A stretch of 32,156 nt of DNA from Clostridia bacterium (GTDB lineage Bacteria; Bacillota; Clostridia; UBA1381; UBA9506), in assembly GCA_017396465.1 (NCBI GenBank), contig JAFQLU010000069.1, positions 1 to 32,156 on the forward strand. The letters run 5' to 3'. How positions within the stretch are numbered: the stretch's first letter is position 1; every line of letters begins with the position of its first letter. The translations under genes and the position numbers were made by a program. Positions 15,639 to 24,069 of the stretch are shown here, piece by piece. The notes below the pieces were generated by a model, which saw only the letters and a program-made list of their open reading frames with translations, had not been told where the DNA came from and made no database searches.

Positions 15639-16336
15639 TGGGAAAAGACGTTATCATTGCTTGTGACTTTTCAAGCAAAGAACAGGTATTTGCATTTTTA
15701 GACAAGTTTGAAGGCAAGAAACCTTTTGTAAAAATCGGCATGGAGCTGTTTTATGCAGAAGGCCCCGAAATCGTAAGGGAAATCAAAAGAAGAGGACACA
15801 AAATCTTCCTGGATTTAAAACTGCACGATATTCCCAACACAGTTAAAAAATCCATGAATGTGTTATCAAGACTGGATGTTGACATGACAAACCTGCATGC
15901 GGCAGGCACCATTTCCATGATGGAAGCGGCTTTAGAGGGCTTAACCCGTCCCGACGGCACAAGACCTCTGCTCATCGCCGTAACCCAGCTGACCTCCACA
16001 GATCAGCAGCGCATGGAGGATGACCTCTTAATCAAAGAGCCCATCGATAAAGTGGTTATGCACTATGCATCCAATGCGGCAAAAGCAGGACTCGACGGTG
16101 TAGTTTGCTCTCCCTTGGAAGCGGAAAAGGTTCACGAAACCTGCGGCAAAAGCTTCTTAACCGTAACCCCCGGCGTTCGCTTTGCAGACGGCGATATCGG
16201 TGACCAGAAACGCGTTATGACACCAGCAGAAGCAAAGAGAATCGGCTCTGACTATATCGTGGTAGGCAGACCCATTACTGCGGCAGAAGACCCTGTTGCG
16301 GCATATGAACGCTGCATCAACGAATTTGTAGACTAA
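15638..16336 (+). CDS. pyrF: Orotidine 5'-phosphate decarboxylase
   Basis: This 232-residue enzyme carries out the last UMP step, decarboxylation of OMP. The catalytic segment [11 protein letters not shown] is intact (Asp59, Lys61, Asp64). The early ACDFSS and VKIGMELF blocks, VTPGVR near 175 and the phosphate-binding VVGRPIT near 207 are also present. The length is normal for the short bacterial class. GGAGGAG lies just inside the end of pyrD, and the start shares one base with the pyrD stop. Confidence 0.97.
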   Translation: MGKDVIIACDFSSKEQVFAFLDKFEGKKPFVKIGMELFYAEGPEIVREIKRRGHKIFLDLKLHDIPNTVKKSMNVLSRLDVDMTNLHAAGTISMMEAALEGLTRPDGTRPLLIAVTQLTSTDQQRMEDDLLIKEPIDKVVMHYASNAAKAGLDGVVCSPLEAEKVHETCGKSFLTVTPGVRFADGDIGDQKRVMTPAEAKRIGSDYIVVGRPITAAEDPVAAYERCINEFVD

Positions 16337-16357
16337 AGACAGAAAGGATAGATTACG

Positions 16358-16990
16358 ATGAAAAGAAACATTGCACATGATTTACTGAAAATTCAAGCAG
16401 TTTTTTTAAGACCTGAGGAGCCTTTCACATGGGCAAGTGGTATCAAAAGTCCCGTGTATTGCGATAACAGACTAACGCTTACTGCACCCGAAGTGCGTAA
16501 CGATATTGAAAACGGCTTGTCTGAACTTGTAAAAATGCATTTCCCCGAAGCAGAAGTGCTGATGGGAACATCCACAGCGGGTATCGCACATGCGGCAATC
16601 TGCGGACACCTCTTAGATATGCCTATGGGCTATGTACGCTCCGGCAGCAAAGACCACGGCAGACAGAACCGCATTGAGGGCAAGCTCCTTCCCGGTCAGA
16701 AGGTTGTTGTTGTGGAAGACTTAATCTCCACAGGCGGCAGCGTGATTGATGTTGTGGAGGCTCTGCGCGAGGCTGGTGCTGAGGTGTTAGGCGTTGTCAG
16801 CATCTTCACCTACGGCATGCAGAAAGGCTTAGACCGCTTAAAAGAAGCAAACGTTATCAATTACAGCTTAACCGATTTTGACACAGTTTGCCAGATTGCA
16901 GCAGAAACCGGCTACATCAAACCGGAAGATGTAGATAGATTGATTGTATTCCGCAATAACCCCTCCGACGAATCCTGGATTCAGAAATAA
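16358..16990 (+). CDS. pyrE: Orotate phosphoribosyltransferase
   Basis: This 210-residue enzyme transfers ribose 5-phosphate from PRPP to orotate to give OMP. The PRPP-binding motif [13 protein letters not shown] is intact at about 116-128 (Glu120, Asp121). The flexible-loop segment [15 protein letters not shown] carries the basic residues that act in catalysis. It lies 21 bases after pyrF with GAAAGGA as the ribosome binding site. Its place between the decarboxylase and the transcarbamoylase genes matches a full pyr operon. Confidence 0.97.
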   Translation: MKRNIAHDLLKIQAVFLRPEEPFTWASGIKSPVYCDNRLTLTAPEVRNDIENGLSELVKMHFPEAEVLMGTSTAGIAHAAICGHLLDMPMGYVRSGSKDHGRQNRIEGKLLPGQKVVVVEDLISTGGSVIDVVEALREAGAEVLGVVSIFTYGMQKGLDRLKEANVINYSLTDFDTVCQIAAETGYIKPEDVDRLIVFRNNPSDESWIQK

Positions 16991-17008
16991 TCGGAAAGGG
17001 TGAAAGAA

Positions 17009-17923
17009 ATGAATCATTTAATTGATATTCTGCAGCTCACAGAAGCGGAAATTGACGAACTGATTGCAGTTGCGGAGGACATCATCGCAAACCCTGCGAA
17101 ATATGCAGAAAAGTGCCACGGTAAAAAGCTTGCAACGTTGTTTTTTGAGCCCTCCACCCGTACGCGTTTAAGCTTTGAAGCAGCGATGTACGAGCTGGGC
17201 GGTAATGTACTGGGCTTTTCCGAAGCGCAAAGCTCTTCGGCATCCAAGGGGGAAAGCGTGTCCGACACCATCCGCACCGTAGGCTGCTATGCAGATATTA
17301 TCGCAATGCGCCATCCTAAAGAAGGTGCGCCTGTTGTTGCATGCCAGTCTTCCACGGTTCCGATTATCAATGCAGGTGACGGCGGACATAACCATCCCAC
17401 CCAGACGTTGACCGACCTTTTAACCATTCATCGGGAAAAGGGAACATTTTCCGGACTCACCATCGGTCTCTGCGGTGACCTGAAGTTCGGAAGAACGGTG
17501 CATTCCTTAATTTCGGCAATGTCCCGTTATGAAAACGTGAAATTCGTTTTGATTTCTCCGGATGAGCTGAAGGTTCCTGATTATATCATTGAGGATTTCT
17601 TAGAAGCTAATAACATAGAATATGTAGAGACCACCTCTTTGGAAGAGGCTATGCCGGAGCTTGACATTTTATACATGACAAGAGTGCAGAGAGAACGCTT
17701 CTTCAACGAGCAGGATTATATCCGCCTGCGCGACAGCTATATCTTAGATATGGAAAAGCTGAAGGGCGCAAAAAAAGATATGTGCATCCTGCATCCCCTG
17801 CCCAGAGTGAACGAAATCGCGAAAGATGTGGACAACGATCCCCGTGCCTGCTATTTTAAACAGGTATTAAACGGTAAGTTTATTCGCATGGCGCTGATTT
17901 TAAAACTCTTGGAAATAGACTAA
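17009..17923 (+). CDS. pyrB: Aspartate carbamoyltransferase, catalytic subunit
   Basis: This 304-residue enzyme condenses carbamoyl phosphate with aspartate. The carbamoyl phosphate motif [13 protein letters not shown] is at 45-57. It is followed by SSSASKGES, the [15 protein letters not shown] block and the HPLPRVNEI segment near the C-terminus. The ATG at 17009 is chosen because AAAGGGTG lies a suitable distance upstream, whereas the GTG at 17000 overlaps that site. PyrI follows 15 bases downstream, so the enzyme is probably the allosteric dodecamer type. No carbamoyl phosphate synthase gene is in the window. Confidence 0.97.
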   Translation: MNHLIDILQLTEAEIDELIAVAEDIIANPAKYAEKCHGKKLATLFFEPSTRTRLSFEAAMYELGGNVLGFSEAQSSSASKGESVSDTIRTVGCYADIIAMRHPKEGAPVVACQSSTVPIINAGDGGHNHPTQTLTDLLTIHREKGTFSGLTIGLCGDLKFGRTVHSLISAMSRYENVKFVLISPDELKVPDYIIEDFLEANNIEYVETTSLEEAMPELDILYMTRVQRERFFNEQDYIRLRDSYILDMEKLKGAKKDMCILHPLPRVNEIAKDVDNDPRACYFKQVLNGKFIRMALILKLLEID

Positions 17924-17938
17924 AAGGGGGAATGCACT

Positions 17939-18355
17939 ATGATTATCGGACAGATTAAAAACGGTATCGTGTTAGACCATATCACGGCAGGCATGGGCAT
18001 GGAGCTCTATAATCTTTTGGGGCTTGATCGCTTAAACTGTCAGGTGGCACTGATTAAAAATGCCGAAAGTAAAAAAATGGGGAAGAAAGACATCATTAAA
18101 ATTGATGAGGAGATCGATTTTGATGTGGATGCTTTAGGGTATATTGACACCAATATCACCGTAAATATTATTAAAGACGGAAAGCTCTTTAAAAGAAAGC
18201 ATTTAGAGGTGCCGGAGAAGGTCGTAAACATCATCCGTTGCAAGAATCCCCGTTGTATTACCACAACGGAGCAGGAGCTTCCGCATGTGTTTAAGCTTAC
18301 AAACAGAGAAAAGAAAATTTACAGATGTATCTATTGCGAAAGCAAAGGTAAATAA
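17939..18355 (+). CDS. pyrI: Aspartate carbamoyltransferase, regulatory subunit
   Basis: This 138-residue protein binds nucleotide effectors and links PyrB trimers. The N-terminal domain shows KNGIVLDHITAG and VALIKNAESKKMGKKDIIKI, the nucleotide-binding side. The zinc domain has four cysteines at 101, 106 (CKNPRC) and 130, 133 (CIYC). The length is slightly short of the roughly 150 residues of the enterobacterial protein but normal for clostridial forms. AAAAGGGGG precedes the ATG. Its presence indicates feedback control at enzyme level, in addition to the leader terminator. Confidence 0.96.
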   Translation: MIIGQIKNGIVLDHITAGMGMELYNLLGLDRLNCQVALIKNAESKKMGKKDIIKIDEEIDFDVDALGYIDTNITVNIIKDGKLFKRKHLEVPEKVVNIIRCKNPRCITTTEQELPHVFKLTNREKKIYRCIYCESKGK

Positions 18356-18385
18356 GAAAAAGGAAGAAATAGGAGAATTCATATC

Positions 18386-19126
18386 ATGGAAAAAATTATT
18401 GCACAGGTTGCCGGTAACCCGATTTATCAGGCAGAAGTTGATGAAATGGTTGCGGCATACGCACAGCGTGGTCAGAACTATGATAACCCCCAGGGCAGAG
18501 CTGCTCTTTTAGACCAGGTGATTAACAAAAAATTACTGCTTTTAGATGCGCAGAAAAATTTACTGGAGCACAATGCGGCATTTAAAGCAGAGCTGGCAAA
18601 AGTAAAAGAAGAAATGCTGGCAAACTTTAACCTGCAGAAAGCTATCGAAAGCGTTACCGTTACAGATGTTGATGCAGAAACCTACTATAATGAAAATAAA
18701 GAACAGTTCGTAAAAGGCGAATCCGTCAGCGCGAGCCACATTTTAGCGGACAGCGAGGAAAAAGCAAAAGAAATTATGGCAAAAATCGAAGCCGGCGAAG
18801 TTTCTTTTGAAGATGCAGCAAGAGAAAACAGCTCCTGTCCCTCCTCTCAGCAGGGTGGCGCATTGGGAGAATTTACACAGGGACAGATGGTTCCCGAATT
18901 CGACCAGGCTGTATTTTCCATGGAAGTCGGCGAACTGCGCGGACCTGTGAAAACACAGTTCGGTTTCCATATCATCAAGCTGACAGCGAAAAATGAAGCA
19001 GAAGAAATGGCTTTTGCCGATATCAAAGAACAGGTAAAAGGTCTTGTATTAAACGAAAAACGCAGAAAAGCTTATGAAAGCAAAATCAATCAGCTGAAGA
19101 TTTTATATCCGGTTGATAAAATGTAA
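18386..19126 (+). CDS. Parvulin-type peptidyl-prolyl isomerase, cytoplasmic
   Basis: This is a 246-residue protein with a helical SurA-like N-terminal part (YQAEVDEMVAAYAQRGQNY..., LLDQVINKKLLL) and a PpiC/rotamase domain at about 112-207. The typical segments are VSASHILADSEEKA, FEDAARENSSCPSSQQGGALGEF, FDQAVFSMEVGEL and PVKTQFGFHIIKL. There is no signal peptide or lipobox, unlike PrsA, so it should act in the cytoplasm. It follows pyrI by 30 bases with no terminator, suggesting co-transcription with the pyr genes. AGGAGAA lies upstream of the ATG. Its client is unknown. Confidence 0.9.
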   Translation: MEKIIAQVAGNPIYQAEVDEMVAAYAQRGQNYDNPQGRAALLDQVINKKLLLLDAQKNLLEHNAAFKAELAKVKEEMLANFNLQKAIESVTVTDVDAETYYNENKEQFVKGESVSASHILADSEEKAKEIMAKIEAGEVSFEDAARENSSCPSSQQGGALGEFTQGQMVPEFDQAVFSMEVGELRGPVKTQFGFHIIKLTAKNEAEEMAFADIKEQVKGLVLNEKRRKAYESKINQLKILYPVDKM

Positions 19127-19171
19127 TCTTTGCCAAAGAGCAAAATATAAAAAGAAAGGTTTGTGGTTTTT

Positions 19172-20071
19172 ATGGTAATGAATGCGTACAAATCGGCACT
19201 TTCGGTTTTATTGAGAAAACCTTTTGTGCTCTGGGGACTGTCCTTGATGTCGGGACTGTTATCGATTCTGGTGACATTGTTCTGCATTTTAGTTCCCGTG
19301 GTAGCTATTCCCATCACATTGACACTGACAGCAGGAATGGCACTGATTTATCTGGACGGATTAAGAGGAAAAGAAGTGAACTCCGATCAGCTTTTCGCCG
19401 GATTTAAAAAGTTCGGCCATGTGGCAGGCGGTATGGCATGGATGCAGCTTTGGGTATTTATCTGGAGCCTGGTTCCGATTGCCGGTCCTATTATTGCAAT
19501 GGTGAAAGGATATTCCTATGCTTTCACACCTTACATATTGATGACAAGACCTGATGTTTCTGCAACAGAAGCACTTCGTATCTCTATGAAAGAAACAAAC
19601 GGCAAGAAGCTGTATATGTTCCTGGCTGAGCTTCTGTTTGGTGTTGCAATTGTTGTTCTTGCTCTTGTTCTTGGCATTGTTGCGATTATTCCTGTTCTCG
19701 GAACATTAATCGCTGTGTTAGGCTATTTGATTATCATTGCGTTTGGTCCGTTGGTATCCGGTCTGATTGCTGCATATTTCTATGAAACAAGACATGCGGC
19801 ACCTCCCGTATATCATAATGCACCTTACTACGGTGGCGGTGCTCCTCAGTATCCGAACTATCCGCAGTATCCCAACGGTGCACCTCAACAGCCGAGATAC
19901 CCGAATCAGGGCATGCCCCAGGCTGCACCTCAAGCGCCGGTAGCACCTCAAGCACCGGCAGCACCTCAGGCACCGGCAGCACCTCAAGCGCCGGTAGCAC
20001 CTCAGGCACCGGCAGCACCTCAGTATCCCACACAACCGCAGCAACCCCCTGTTCCGCCTCAGGAATCTTAA
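19172..20071 (+). CDS. DUF975-like membrane protein with Ala-Pro-Gln repeat tail
   Basis: This is a 299-residue protein. About five to six hydrophobic segments lie in the first 215 residues, including LWGLSLMSGLLSILVTLF and the long run from LLFGVAIVVLAL to LVSGLIAAYF. The central SLVPIAGPIIAMVKGYSYAFTPYILMTRPDVSATEAL resembles the DUF975 family. The C-terminal 80 residues are Pro, Gln, Ala and Tyr rich and contain five copies of a six-residue APQAP(V/A) unit. Function is unknown. GAAAGG at 19154-19159 precedes three possible starts (GTG 19163, ATG 19172, ATG 19178); ATG 19172 is the compromise choice. It is probably the last gene of the pyr transcript, ending at a strong terminator. Confidence 0.65.
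   Translation: MVMNAYKSALSVLLRKPFVLWGLSLMSGLLSILVTLFCILVPVVAIPITLTLTAGMALIYLDGLRGKEVNSDQLFAGFKKFGHVAGGMAWMQLWVFIWSLVPIAGPIIAMVKGYSYAFTPYILMTRPDVSATEALRISMKETNGKKLYMFLAELLFGVAIVVLALVLGIVAIIPVLGTLIAVLGYLIIIAFGPLVSGLIAAYFYETRHAAPPVYHNAPYYGGGAPQYPNYPQYPNGAPQQPRYPNQGMPQAAPQAPVAPQAPAAPQAPAAPQAPVAPQAPAAPQYPTQPQQPPVPPQES
19925..20022 (+). repeat. Tandem 18-bp coding repeat, five copies plus a partial
   Basis: The unit GCACCTCAAGCGCCGGTA and close variants start at 19925, 19943, 19961, 19979 and 19997, with a partial sixth copy at 20015. The copies differ only at codon third positions and at the last codon (Val or Ala). Near-identity suggests recent expansion and likely copy-number variation between strains. 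Confidence 0.93.
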
Positions 20072-20078
20072 AAAATAT

Positions 20079-20113
20079 AAGCGCTCAAACGAAAATGCGT
20101 TTGGGCGCTTTTT
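20079..20113 (+). terminator. Terminator after the DUF975-like gene
   Basis: AAGCGCTCAAACG (20079-20091) pairs with CGTTTGGGCGCTT (20098-20110) with one G-U pair, followed by TTTTT. It ends the long rightward transcript that begins at the pyr promoter. Confidence 0.92.
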
Positions 20114-20122
20114 GCACAATGA

Positions 20123-20160
20123 AAGGGATAAGATTTCGCATCTTATCCCTTCGCTTTTTT
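20123..20160. terminator. Hairpin between convergent genes
   Basis: AAGGGATAAGAT (20123-20134) pairs perfectly with ATCTTATCCCTT (20140-20151) around TTCGC. On the plus strand a T run follows after a 3-base gap. On the minus strand the tail is TCATTG, which is weak. It lies 27 bases beyond the galK stop and may serve both directions, probably backing up the terminator at 20079. Confidence 0.7.
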
Positions 20161-20177
20161 ATATATGCTTTAAAACA

Positions 20178-21362
20178 TTATTCCTTGATTTCTCTTCCAC
20201 CATCACCAATGCCGAACTGGTAGAAGGAAGGAGCATAGCCGATAATCTCGTTGTATGCTTTGCCTACCTTTTCGATGAATTCGGGAACAGCTTCTTCTTT
20301 TACCAAGGAAACGGTGCATCCGCCAAAGCCTGCACCTGTCATACGGGAACCAATGGTGCCGCTGATTTTACGCGCTTCGTCAACTAATGTATCCAGCTCA
20401 ATGCCGGTTACTTCGTAGTCGTCACGGAGAGAATCGTGAGAACCGTTCATCAGCTGACCGAATGCCAAGATATCGCCTGCATTCAATACCTTCAGGCTCT
20501 TCAGGACGCGGTCGTTTTCATAAACGACGTGGCGTACGCGTTTTAATACGGTTTCGTCTGTAATCAGATGCTTGTTTGCTTCAAATACATCCGGTGTGAT
20601 TTCGCACAGAAATTTCACATCGGGAAGACCTGCGTTCAGCATTTTTAAGCCGGCTGCACATTCTTCGCATCTTTCGTTATATTTAGAGTCTGCCAAACCG
20701 CGCTTTTTGTTGGTGTTGGCAATTACGATGGAATAGCCTTTCATGTCAAGGGGAGTATGCTGATATTCTAACGTGTCGCACTTTAAGAGGATAGCGCAAT
20801 CTTTTTTGCCCATTGCAGAAGCAAACTGGTCCATGATGCCGCAGTTAACGCCAACATATTCATGCTCTGCCTGCTGGCTGTAAAGCGCCATTTTAATCAT
20901 GTCAACAGGCTCGTCAATGCCGTTCTTTTCGTTGGAAAGGGTTGCAAATGCTAAAGCTGTCGCAACCTCAATGCCTGCGGAGCTGGAAAGACCGCCGCCG
21001 TGGGGCAGAGTATCGTCGAAAAGCATATCGCAGCCAACAATGGTGTAACCGTCCTTCTGCAGAGCTTCTGCAACACCTGCCTGATAGTTACCCCATTTTA
21101 AATCTTTATATGCACCTAAATCATTGATGTCAAGTGTCACGCGGTCTTCTAAATCGGTGGCCTTTAAACGGATGATATTGTCATCCCGTTCTCTTAACGC
21201 AATAACCGTACCGTTGGTTAAAGCGGCAGGGAAAACATAACCGCCGTTATAGTCGATGTGTTCACCAATTAAATTCACACGGCCGGGAGAAGCAAAAAAA
21301 CGGATGCCCTCGCCTTCGCCGTACAGCTTGATAAATTCCTGTTTCAGTTCTGTGATTGTCAT
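20178..21362 (-). CDS. galK: Galactokinase
   Basis: This is a 394-residue GHMP kinase that phosphorylates galactose at C1 with ATP, the first step of the Leloir pathway. The galactokinase signature GRVNLIGEHIDYNGG is at 27-41. The ATP-binding motif LPHGGGLSSSAG is near 124-135, and GSRMTGAGFGGCTVSLV is near the C-terminus. AAGGAGA lies before the ATG. It is the last gene of a leftward group with rluB and a GNAT-like gene, separated from the latter by 16 bases. Neither galT nor galE is in the window, so the rest of the pathway must be encoded elsewhere. Confidence 0.96.
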   Translation of the reverse strand: MTITELKQEFIKLYGEGEGIRFFASPGRVNLIGEHIDYNGGYVFPAALTNGTVIALRERDDNIIRLKATDLEDRVTLDINDLGAYKDLKWGNYQAGVAEALQKDGYTIVGCDMLFDDTLPHGGGLSSSAGIEVATALAFATLSNEKNGIDEPVDMIKMALYSQQAEHEYVGVNCGIMDQFASAMGKKDCAILLKCDTLEYQHTPLDMKGYSIVIANTNKKRGLADSKYNERCEECAAGLKMLNAGLPDVKFLCEITPDVFEANKHLITDETVLKRVRHVVYENDRVLKSLKVLNAGDILAFGQLMNGSHDSLRDDYEVTGIELDTLVDEARKISGTIGSRMTGAGFGGCTVSLVKEEAVPEFIEKVGKAYNEIIGYAPSFYQFGIGDGGREIKE

Positions 21363-21378
21363 GTGTATCTCTCCTTAT

Positions 21379-21786
21379 CTATTCTGCGTGCTGGCAGGAA
21401 TCAACGGTGAAATACCCTTCCAGCTCCAGCACATATATTTTCTTTCCGTCATCTGTCACTTCTTTTTTAAAGCGAAGCATTTTATATAAGTCAAACAGGG
21501 CGGGGTTAGAGCCATACACCGTACGCATACCCCGAAGGTCTGCTAAATTCAGTAAGGACTTCATCAGCCCTAAAATAAACCCTAAATTGTCTTTCAGCTC
21601 CTTCGAGGGAACGATGGTGTCTAAAAATACCTTATAATTTTTTAAAGATAACGTGCCAATGGCAATGATTACGCCCTTTTCCTTTGCAGACATCACGATA
21701 TCGTTGGATATATTGGTACTGACGCCTTGCGCGGTTAAAAAAGCCTGCGCCTGCAGTTTGTTTTCATCTAACTTGATTTCAATCAT
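21379..21786 (-). CDS. Small GNAT-like protein, function unknown
   Basis: This is a 135-residue protein. The middle (GVIIAIGTLSLKNYKVFLDTIV) and the C-terminal part (RTVYGSNPALFDLYKMLRF) resemble strands and the terminal helix of GNAT acetyltransferases, where ALxxLYxxLGF is typical. The usual acetyl-CoA pyrophosphate loop (Q/RxxGxG/A) is not evident: the corresponding helix reads NLGFILGLMKSLLNLADLRG. It may therefore be a degenerate or non-catalytic member. Its ATG overlaps the rluB stop by 4 bases (ATGA), so the two are co-translated. No substrate can be proposed. Confidence 0.6.
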   Translation of the reverse strand: MIEIKLDENKLQAQAFLTAQGVSTNISNDIVMSAKEKGVIIAIGTLSLKNYKVFLDTIVPSKELKDNLGFILGLMKSLLNLADLRGMRTVYGSNPALFDLYKMLRFKKEVTDDGKKIYVLELEGYFTVDSCQHAE

Positions 21787-22511
21787 TTCTTCTCACCGCC
21801 TGTCAGTTTTAAAAGCTCTGCTTCTGTTAGGTGCCGCCATTTACCGAGGGGGAGATTGCCTAATGATACGCCACCGATGTTGACGCGCTTGAGCCGAAGC
21901 ACGGGGAAGCCCACGGCTTCACACATTCTGCGCACCTGGCGGTTCTTACCTTCGTGAATGGTGATGTTAAGTTGTGCCGTACGTTCCTGCTCAACGGCTA
22001 AAGTAACCTGCGCCGGAGCCGTCACATAGTCGCCAATGTCCACACCTTTTCTGAGCTTTTGCAAATCCTCATACTGGGGAATGCCGGAAACTACCACCTG
22101 ATACTTTTTGTTAATCCGATGTCCCGGATGGGTCATGCGGTAGGTAAAGTCTCCGTCGTTCGTTAAAAAGAGAAGCCCTTCACTTTCATAGTCCAGGCGC
22201 CCTACAGGGTAGAGACGGGCATCTAAATCCGCAACCAGCTCGGTAACGGTTTTTCTGCCACGCTCATCGTCTGCCGTGGAAATATATCCCTTGGGCTTAT
22301 TGAGCATGATATAATATAATTTTTTTTCGGGAAGTAAACGCTGTCCGTCCAAAAACACCTTGTCGTTATCGCAGTCCACACGGGTTCCCAGCTCGGTCAC
22401 AACTGTTTTGTTCACGGTAACGCGACCGTCTAAAATCAGCTGTTCTGCCGCTCTGCGGGAAGCTGCACCGCAACGGGCAATGTATTTTTGCAGTCTTTCC
22501 GGCTTTGCCAT
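21783..22511 (-). CDS. rluB: RluB/RsuA-family rRNA pseudouridine synthase
   Basis: This is a 242-residue RNA-modifying enzyme. An S4 RNA-binding domain covers about 4-50 (RLQKYIARCGAASRRAAEQLI, GRVTVN). The catalytic domain has YIMLNKPKGYIST and the active-site Asp107 in GRLDYESEGLL. The GKNRQVRRM segment near 190 is typical. RluB acts on 23S rRNA and RsuA on 16S rRNA; the length and the ADDERGRKTV region favour RluB. GGAGGAA lies before the ATG. A sigma-A promoter precedes it within the end of the dacF-like gene. Confidence 0.93.
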   Translation of the reverse strand: MAKPERLQKYIARCGAASRRAAEQLILDGRVTVNKTVVTELGTRVDCDNDKVFLDGQRLLPEKKLYYIMLNKPKGYISTADDERGRKTVTELVADLDARLYPVGRLDYESEGLLFLTNDGDFTYRMTHPGHRINKKYQVVVSGIPQYEDLQKLRKGVDIGDYVTAPAQVTLAVEQERTAQLNITIHEGKNRQVRRMCEAVGFPVLRLKRVNIGGVSLGNLPLGKWRHLTEAELLKLTGGEKK

Positions 22512-22582
22512 AAGATTCCTCCGTAAGTAAAGATACCTTCGTTCAATGCCCCAAACTCCTCATGTATCATATTCTTAATTGT

Positions 22583-22611
22583 ATTATACACCATTTTCGC
22601 CTCCGGTGCAA
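22583..22611 (-). promoter_or_regulatory. Sigma-A promoter for the rluB operon
   Basis: On the minus strand TTGCAC (22606-22611), a 17-base spacer and TATAAT (22583-22588) form a strong promoter. It overlaps the last codons of the upstream carboxypeptidase gene and lies about 72 bases before the rluB start. It lets rluB, the GNAT-like gene and galK be expressed apart from the carboxypeptidase. Confidence 0.88.
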
Positions 22612-23726
22612 CTGAAATAAAGCAATTTTTTGAAAAAAGTGCGAAAGAGAGTGGAAGATGGCGCTTTGGAATAACCGATGTCGGCGGCGGCTAAAAGGTT
22701 TACGGAGTGGAGCAGTTTCCTGTCGTAATATATTTCGGCGATTCCTAAAACCTCTCCTTTTCTTATGGGGGCCTTTAGGCTTTGCGGAAGCTTCAGCCGG
22801 ATTTCGGCGTTTTGGAATTGAGTATCCTTGCGCTCGGTCAGGTAAAAATCCTCTTCAGCCGTGACCTCAATGGAACCTGCTGAACCATTTCTCACTGAAA
22901 CGGCGTTTACAGTCATGCCCTTTGCCAATAGAGGAAAACGGACAGTTTCCAAAAATGCTTTATCCAGAAGGCGGGTGTGATCGTTCCAGTCATCGGGTGC
23001 GTTTAAGGTAACGCAGATAAATTTGCGCCCGTCTCGTTCTGCGGCAGAAACCAAGCACCTTCCCGTTTTCTTGGTAAAACCGGTTTTTACGCCAATACAG
23101 CCGGGATACATAGATAAAAGCTTATTGTGATTTACAACAGTTTGCGCGCCACCGCGGATTGTTTTTTGCTTTGTTGCGCAGATTTCGGAAAAAGCGGGAT
23201 TTCGAAGTGCCTCCCGTGTAATCAAAGCTAAATCGTATGCGGTGGTGTAATGCCCTTCGGCATCTAATCCGTTGGGGTTTTGAAAAGCCGTGTTTTTAGC
23301 GCCGATTTTTTTGGCACGCTCCGTCATTTTTTGAGCGAAAGCCTCTACGGAGCCACTGATATGCTCGGCAATGGCAATGGCGGCATCGTTGCCGGATTGA
23401 AGCATCAGACCGTAAATCAGGTCTTTCAGCAGAACCTCATCCCCCGCGGAAAGATACAGGCTGGTTCCCTCCGTTCCTGCGGCATTTTTACTGATGGAAA
23501 CAGACGCATCCGGATTTCCCAGCTCCAAGGCGAGAAGGGCAGTCATAATCTTGGTGGTGCTTGCCATAGAATGATTCCGGTATGCGTTTTTCTCAAATAA
23601 AACCTGCCCCGTTTGTGCATCCATCACGCAGGCAAACTGCGCAGAAACGGATGTGGCGTATGCACTTCGGGGCGAAAGAGAAAACAGAAACAATGCAAAG
23701 CATAATAAGACGCAGATTTTTTTCAC
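22584..23726 (-). CDS. dacF: D-alanyl-D-alanine carboxypeptidase, DacF-like
   Basis: This is a 380-residue exported serine peptidase that trims D-Ala from peptidoglycan stem peptides. A signal peptide lies at about 1-24 (cut near AYA). The active-site motifs of the PBP5 group are intact: STTK at 56-59, SGN at 111-113 and KTG at 214-216. A C-terminal beta-rich PBP5-type domain follows at about 270-350. The end is a short hydrophobic-basic segment (RTFFKKLLYF) that may touch the membrane. The start is GTG, with GGGAGGGG upstream. The symbol dacF is by similarity to the sporulation-linked clade and could be another Dac paralog. It diverges from hpf across a 343-base gap. Confidence 0.85.
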   Translation of the reverse strand: MKKICVLLCFALFLFSLSPRSAYATSVSAQFACVMDAQTGQVLFEKNAYRNHSMASTTKIMTALLALELGNPDASVSISKNAAGTEGTSLYLSAGDEVLLKDLIYGLMLQSGNDAAIAIAEHISGSVEAFAQKMTERAKKIGAKNTAFQNPNGLDAEGHYTTAYDLALITREALRNPAFSEICATKQKTIRGGAQTVVNHNKLLSMYPGCIGVKTGFTKKTGRCLVSAAERDGRKFICVTLNAPDDWNDHTRLLDKAFLETVRFPLLAKGMTVNAVSVRNGSAGSIEVTAEEDFYLTERKDTQFQNAEIRLKLPQSLKAPIRKGEVLGIAEIYYDRKLLHSVNLLAAADIGYSKAPSSTLFRTFFKKLLYFSCTGGENGV

Positions 23727-23805
23727 AACAATCCCCTCCCAAGAAAAACTGTTTTATACATATGAATCCAAAAGATTAAATATTTGTTAAAGTGCGAAAA
23801 AACTA

Positions 23806-23833
23806 TTGAAATTATATGAAATTGTGGTATAAT
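23806..23833 (+). promoter_or_regulatory. Upstream hpf promoter, extended -10
   Basis: TTGAAA (23806-23811), a 16-base spacer and TATAAT (23828-23833), with TG at 23825-23826. It would give an untranslated leader of about 230 bases before hpf. Confidence 0.75.
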
Positions 23834-23934
23834 AAACATAACAGAATGTAATGCATCCTGAAAGAATGCAAAATAAAAAAAGGAAATGTTTATTGCATCA
23901 CAAATATCCGAAAAATGTTAAAAAGGGAAATTTA

Positions 23935-23943
23935 TGATATAAT
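23935..23943 (+). promoter_or_regulatory. Second hpf promoter, extended -10
   Basis: TGATATAAT (23935-23943) is a perfect extended -10. The sequence at the -35 position (ATGTTA, 23915-23920) is weak. It would start transcription about 120 bases before hpf. Confidence 0.6.
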
Positions 23944-24069
23944 AAAAATAGATACAGGGAATTATTAGTAAAAATGTCCCTGATTCTAATGCTTGCCTTG
24001 GGAAATTGCGTAAAGGGTGAGTGAGTGCGATTTACGAGGCGGCAATTATCAAAAAAAGGAGTGGATCGT

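Larger units (their letters stand above)
23727..24069. other. Divergent intergenic region, dacF-like to hpf
   Basis: This 343-base AT-rich region holds two rightward extended -10 promoters (annotated separately) and two small hairpins. One is CAGGGA (23955-23960) with TCCCTG (23977-23982); the other is CGTAAA (24009-24014) with TTTACG (24031-24036). I see no coding frame, repeat or RNA gene that I recognise. No convincing leftward promoter for the carboxypeptidase was found. Confidence 0.6.

Noticed and set aside
19918-20036. CRISPR-like or satellite repeat
   Set aside because: The 18-bp units are contiguous without spacers and stay in frame with a coding region, so they are a coding repeat.
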